The position numbers and the translations under genes were made by a program. A DNA stretch of 16,342 bases from Anaerolinea thermophila (GTDB lineage: Bacteria; Chloroflexota; Anaerolineae; Anaerolineales; Villigracilaceae). The notes under the pieces are model-generated. The model was not told the DNA's origin and did no database searches. It worked only from the letters and a program-made list of their open reading frames with translations. Positions 13,333 through 16,342 of the stretch are shown piece by piece (within the stretch, counting starts at the first letter, position 1; each line of letters starts with the position of its first letter). The stretch covers positions 1-16,342 of the forward strand of contig DYLB01000029.1 in the NCBI GenBank assembly GCA_020722305.1. Direction: 5' to 3'.

Positions 13333-13395
13333 AGACTTCGGAAGTCTTTTCGGAGTCTTCACGGCTGAAATTCTCCCGGCAGACTTCCGAAGTCT
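13333..13395. repeat. Paired palindromic repeat between the ATPase and methyltransferase genes
   Basis: AGACTTCGGAAGTCT (13333-13347) and its exact reverse complement AGACTTCCGAAGTCT (13381-13395) lie 33 nt apart. Each copy is itself nearly palindromic (7-bp arms around one base). It could fold as one long or two short hairpins; a terminator role for the ATPase gene is possible. Confidence 0.65.
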
Positions 13396-13411
13396 GCTGT
13401 TAGAGGTTTTT

Positions 13412-14026
13412 ATGAGCATCTTCTGGCTGGTTTTATCGGTAGCTTTATGGGGGATCGTGCATTCCTGGCTGGCTTCGCGCCAGGCCAAGGCGTGGTTCCA
13501 GCGGGTGGTGGGTCAACCTGCCGACCGCTTTTACCGTTTTGGCTACAACGTTTTCTCCGTCCTCAGCTTCCTGCCGGTGCTGGCGCTGATGGTCCTGCTG
13601 CCGGATGCGCCGCTTTACATTATTCTCGCCCCGTGGGTGGTTCTCACCCTGCTCGGCCAGGGACTGGCGGCGCTGGTCCTGGTCGTCGGCGTGCTGCAAA
13701 CCGACACGCTGGCCTTCATCGGCGTGAAGCAGTTGTTCGGCGGCGAGGAGAGTTCGGCCCTGGTCACACGCGGGTTGTATCGCCTCGTCCGCCACCCGTT
13801 GTATACCGGCGGGCTGCTCTTCATCTGGCTGACCCCGTCCATGACGGCCAACCAGTTGACGGTGACGGTCGCGGCCACGCTCTACATCATCATCGGCGCG
13901 TATTTCGAGGAGCGCAAACTGCTGCGCCTGTTTGGCCAGGAATACGCCGATTACCAGGCCGTCACACCGATGCTGGTGCCGGGTTTGAAATGGGGGAGTC
14001 GTAGGTCACGCTTGCAGCGTGACTGA
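13412..14026 (+). CDS. NnrU/isoprenylcysteine methyltransferase-like membrane protein
   Basis: A 204-residue integral membrane protein with about five hydrophobic segments (3-20, 46-63, 68-95, 133-142, 148-164). GLYRLVRHPLYTGG (121-134) and YFEERKLLRLFGQEYADYQ (164-182) are the conserved core of the ICMT/PEMT/DUF1295 superfamily of membrane methyltransferases, where the HP motif and Glu-Glu pair help bind S-adenosylmethionine. The acceptor substrate cannot be read from sequence. A longer open frame back to 13175 lies in the ATPase gene and the repeat; ATG 13412 with AGAGG upstream is the plausible start. The last residues (RRSRLQRD) and the stop come from a hairpin repeat. Confidence 0.82.
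   Translation: MSIFWLVLSVALWGIVHSWLASRQAKAWFQRVVGQPADRFYRFGYNVFSVLSFLPVLALMVLLPDAPLYIILAPWVVLTLLGQGLAALVLVVGVLQTDTLAFIGVKQLFGGEESSALVTRGLYRLVRHPLYTGGLLFIWLTPSMTANQLTVTVAATLYIIIGAYFEERKLLRLFGQEYADYQAVTPMLVPGLKWGSRRSRLQRD
14005..14023. repeat. Short palindrome forming the methyltransferase 3' end
   Basis: GTCACGCT-TGC-AGCGTGAC is a perfect 8-bp hairpin ending one base before the TGA stop. It could be the end of a dispersed palindromic repeat; there is no T-run after it. Confidence 0.5.
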
Positions 14027-14118
14027 TGCGGTCGAAATGCACTCGATTTGTCGGGCTTGCAATTCTGGAACCAAAATCGCCTGAAACCGTCATTAAGGCC
14101 TAATTCACTTCGAGAAAG

Positions 14119-14124
14119 TATAAT
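14119..14124 (+). promoter_or_regulatory. -10 element of the VanW gene
   Basis: TATAAT ends 6 nt before ATG 14131, so the transcript is predicted to start at the start codon. No Shine-Dalgarno is present and no convincing -35 is visible at 17 nt. Confidence 0.55.
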
Positions 14125-14130
14125 TTGCCT

Positions 14131-16008
14131 ATGACTACCTACTCCCAATCTCGTTCCAATCCTTACGACCTGGTCTTGCAACTATTAGCGGCCCTGTTTG
14201 GCGGGGTGGCCCTGTTTGTGCTGGGCGTGGCGCTCTGGGTCTTCGGCTACCAGCTTTGGTACTCCGGGCGCATCTTCCCCGGCGTTTCGATGGCGGGCGT
14301 GGACCTGTCGGGGCTGCCGGTGGCCCAGGCCGCATCCCGCCTGGAGCAGGCGCTGACCTATCCCCAGCGCGGCAAGATCGTCTTCCGGGACGGGGATAAG
14401 GTTTGGGTGGCGACTCCCGCGGAACTCGGCGTGGGGTTGGATTCCGCCTCCAGCGCGCAGCAGGCCTATCGTCTCGGACGCTCGGGGGGGCTGTTCGGCA
14501 GCCTTGAAGACCAGCTCCGTTCCTGGCAAGGCGGCGTGGACGTCTCTCCCGTCCTCCTGTTCGACCAGCGGGTAGCCTATGTTTATTTGCAGAAGATCGC
14601 CACCGAGATTGACCGGCCGGTCGTCGAGGCCCGGTTGGAAGTCGAGGGGACGGACGTGATTGCCGAACCGGGGCAGATCGGGCGGGCGCTCAACGTGGAC
14701 GCGACCATGGTCTACGTCAACGCCCAGCTGCAAACCTTCCGGGATGGCGAAGTGCCGCTTTACATCGAGGAACGCACGCCCCAGGTGCTGGACGCCAGCG
14801 CCCAGGCCGAGACCGCCCGCCAGATCTTGAGCGCCCCCCTGACCCTGGGCCTGCCCGACGCGGCCGAGGGCGATCCTGGCCCCTGGACGATCAGCGTGGA
14901 GACCCTGGCGAAAATGCTGGTCATCGCCCGGCTCGAAAACGGCCCGACGGCGGAGTTCCAGGTGGCATTGAACGCTGAGGCGCTGCGCCCGATCCTGGAG
15001 GATATTGCCGCCCAGGTCAACCGCGCCCCGGAGAATGCGCGCTTCTATTTCGACGACGAGACGCGTGAACTGGTCTTGATCCAGAATGCGAAGATCGGGC
15101 GCACGCTGGATAGCGACGGCACGATTTCGATCATCAATCAGGGTCTGTCGCAGGGACAGCACAACCTGGCGCTGCAAATCATCACCACCCAGCCGCTGGT
15201 CCCCGATACCGCCACCGCCGCTTCGCTGGGGATCACCGAACTGGTCAGCTCGCAGACTTCCTACTTTTACGGGTCGAGCGGGGCGCGCATCCAGAACATC
15301 CAGACCGCCGCGGCCCGCTTCCACGGCTACCTGGTGGCTCCCGGCGAGACCTTCTCGATGGGCGAGGTGATGGGCGATATCAGCCTCGACAGCGGCTTCG
15401 CCGAAGCGCTGATCATCTTCGGCGGGCGGACGATCAAGGGTGTCGGCGGCGGGGTCTGCCAGGTCAGCACCACCCTGTTCCGCACAGTTTTCTTCGGCGG
15501 CTACCCGGTCGAGGAGCGTTATGCCCACGCCTACCGTGTCTATTACTATGAACAGACCTATAGCGGCGGGATTGACCCGAACCTGGCGGGGCTGGATGCG
15601 ACGGTGTACTTTCCGCTGGTGGATTTCAAGTTCACCAACGACTCGCCCTACTGGCTGCTGATGGAAACCTACGTCAACGCCGGGGCGCGCAGCCTGACCT
15701 GGAAGTTCTACTCCACCTCCGACGGCCGCACGGTCGAGTGGAATACCACCGGCCCGACCGGGATTGTCCCGGCACCCAAGCCGCTCTTCCGTGAAAACTC
15801 CGAACTGGCCCGCAACGAGATCCAGCAGGTGGATTGGGAGGCGGACGGCGCGGACGTGCTGGTCACGCGCACGGTCTGGCGCGGCGGCACGGTCATCCTG
15901 CAAGACGAGTTCCGTACTCACTATGAACCCTGGCAGGCCATCTGCGAGTACGGCCCCGGCACCAAGGATTTGGAGACCCGGGCTGAAAACAAAGGACTGT
16001 GCCAGTAG
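14131..16008 (+). CDS. VanW-domain membrane-anchored cell wall protein
   Basis: A 625-residue protein with an N-terminal transmembrane anchor (about 15-45) and the rest outside. Two PG_binding_4-type (YkuD-associated) regions precede the VanW domain: about 80-190 and about 255-360 (IPNAxIG-like IQNAKIGRTLD at 317-327). The VanW domain runs about 371-505, with SSQTSYFYGSSGARIQNIQTAAARFHGYLVAPGETFSMGEVMG and the signature GVGGGVCQVSTTLFR (437-451). A C-terminal segment (about 565-600, VTRTVWRGGTVILQDEFRTHY) resembles a G5-like beta domain. The family is linked to vancomycin resistance clusters by name only; it more probably acts on or binds peptidoglycan. ATG 14131 is preferred to the in-frame TTG 14125, and the mRNA is probably leaderless. 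Confidence 0.9.
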   Translation: MTTYSQSRSNPYDLVLQLLAALFGGVALFVLGVALWVFGYQLWYSGRIFPGVSMAGVDLSGLPVAQAASRLEQALTYPQRGKIVFRDGDKVWVATPAELGVGLDSASSAQQAYRLGRSGGLFGSLEDQLRSWQGGVDVSPVLLFDQRVAYVYLQKIATEIDRPVVEARLEVEGTDVIAEPGQIGRALNVDATMVYVNAQLQTFRDGEVPLYIEERTPQVLDASAQAETARQILSAPLTLGLPDAAEGDPGPWTISVETLAKMLVIARLENGPTAEFQVALNAEALRPILEDIAAQVNRAPENARFYFDDETRELVLIQNAKIGRTLDSDGTISIINQGLSQGQHNLALQIITTQPLVPDTATAASLGITELVSSQTSYFYGSSGARIQNIQTAAARFHGYLVAPGETFSMGEVMGDISLDSGFAEALIIFGGRTIKGVGGGVCQVSTTLFRTVFFGGYPVEERYAHAYRVYYYEQTYSGGIDPNLAGLDATVYFPLVDFKFTNDSPYWLLMETYVNAGARSLTWKFYSTSDGRTVEWNTTGPTGIVPAPKPLFRENSELARNEIQQVDWEADGADVLVTRTVWRGGTVILQDEFRTHYEPWQAICEYGPGTKDLETRAENKGLCQ

Positions 16009-16079
16009 GGTTGGGCTGTCCTTTGACTTCCGCTTCGGCTTCGCTCAGCATTCGCTCAGGATGGTTTGCGATGACAAAT

Positions 16080-16120
16080 AATCGAGCAGGGAGCGGCGGC
16101 TAACCGCTCCCTGCTCGATT
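16080..16120. terminator. Strong hairpin downstream of the VanW gene
   Basis: Arms 16080-16096 and 16104-16120 are a perfect 17-bp inverted repeat (AATCGAGCAGGGAGCGG and its complement) with a 7-nt loop. Only TT closes the second arm, so it is either a weak terminator or a dispersed palindrome. Confidence 0.6.
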
Positions 16121-16301
16121 CCCGGATGGGCGTCGAGAGACGTTGCACTCCGTGTATCTTCTCAATATTTCGAGGCAAAGCCTAACGCAAAGTCGCCGAG
16201 ACGCAAAGCCGCAAAGATTTTGTTAGCGCGCCAAGCCGATGGGACGCGCTTTACCGCCATCTCCAAGAGTCCGCTAATCCTCGCGAATTTTCGCTAATCT
16301 T

Positions 16302-16342
16302 GAGTCTACTGCAAAAAGGTCTTTATCCACAAAGGACACGAA
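16302..16342 (+). repeat. 41-bp repeat, right copy
   Basis: Exact reverse complement of positions 11-51, running to the last base of the window and lying in non-coding sequence. Most likely a dispersed repeat at which the assembly ended. Confidence 0.95.

Larger units (their letters stand above)
16009..16342. other. Non-coding repeat-rich right edge
   Basis: No gene is visible here. It holds a 9-bp direct repeat TTCGCTCAG (16040-16048, 16051-16059), a strong hairpin (next entry), three CGCAAAG copies at 16186-16216, an 8-bp direct repeat CGCTAATC (16272-16279, 16292-16299) and the 41-bp inverted end repeat. It reads as a stack of dispersed intergenic repeat pieces. Confidence 0.7.

Noticed and set aside
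14185..15921. A 578-codon minus-strand frame inside the VanW gene
   Set aside because: Antisense to a complete VanW protein with its GVGGGVCQVS signature; no start signal or domain.
14131..16008. Vancomycin resistance determinant
   Set aside because: VanW domains occur widely without resistance; no vanHAX-type ligase or dehydrogenase genes are present.
1..16342. Complete linear mobile element with terminal inverted repeats
   Set aside because: No transposase, integrase or replication gene and mostly housekeeping content; one end cuts a gene, so an assembly break at a repeat is more economical.

Overview
The window is high-GC and looks like an uncultured Chloroflexota (Anaerolineae-type) genome fragment. 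The evidence is Thr/Pro-rich spacers behind lipoboxes in four lipoproteins, a DUF5667-type anti-sigma protein beside an ECF sigma factor, a VanW protein, and many short palindromic repeats between genes. The taxonomic call is inferred from style, not from a marker gene. No rRNA, tRNA, CRISPR array, transposase or phage gene was found.

Layout. The left edge (minus strand) carries a HIT-family Ap4A phosphorylase-like gene followed by an AlkD-like DNA glycosylase gene whose 3' end runs into a repeat at the edge. Divergent from it runs a plus-strand cluster: xseA, xseB (exonuclease VII), a DUF212/YuiD-type membrane protein and two lipoproteins overlapping by ATGA. These converge on murJ (lipid II flippase, minus strand). 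Divergent from murJ is a lipoprotein with two phospholipase D HKD motifs. Next comes the most distinctive block, about 8.0-10.5 kb: a lipoprotein with two DUF5666-like domains, an ECF sigma factor and a membrane anti-sigma-like protein. The lipoprotein and the anti-sigma protein both carry a DUF5666-like domain, a Thr/Pro linker and a long Asp/Asn repeat tail. The right third holds a HerA/FtsK-like ATPase with coiled coils, an ICMT/NnrU-like membrane methyltransferase and a VanW-domain membrane protein. It ends in about 330 nt of non-coding repeats.

How the genes fit together. The exonuclease VII subunits and AlkD are DNA-repair functions. MurJ, the VanW protein, the YuiD-like protein and the lipoproteins belong to the envelope. 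The lipoprotein/sigma/anti-sigma block reads as an envelope-sensing regulatory cassette with matching extracytoplasmic parts on two of its members, and is the best candidate for something undescribed.

Two sequence-level themes recur. Several genes (xseA, murJ, the VanW gene) have a -10 element 7-9 nt before the start codon and no Shine-Dalgarno, suggesting leaderless mRNAs. Palindromic or dispersed repeats supply the 3' ends of genes (murJ, the methyltransferase, alkD). The two window ends carry the same 41-bp sequence in inverted orientation, which probably explains why the assembly stops there.
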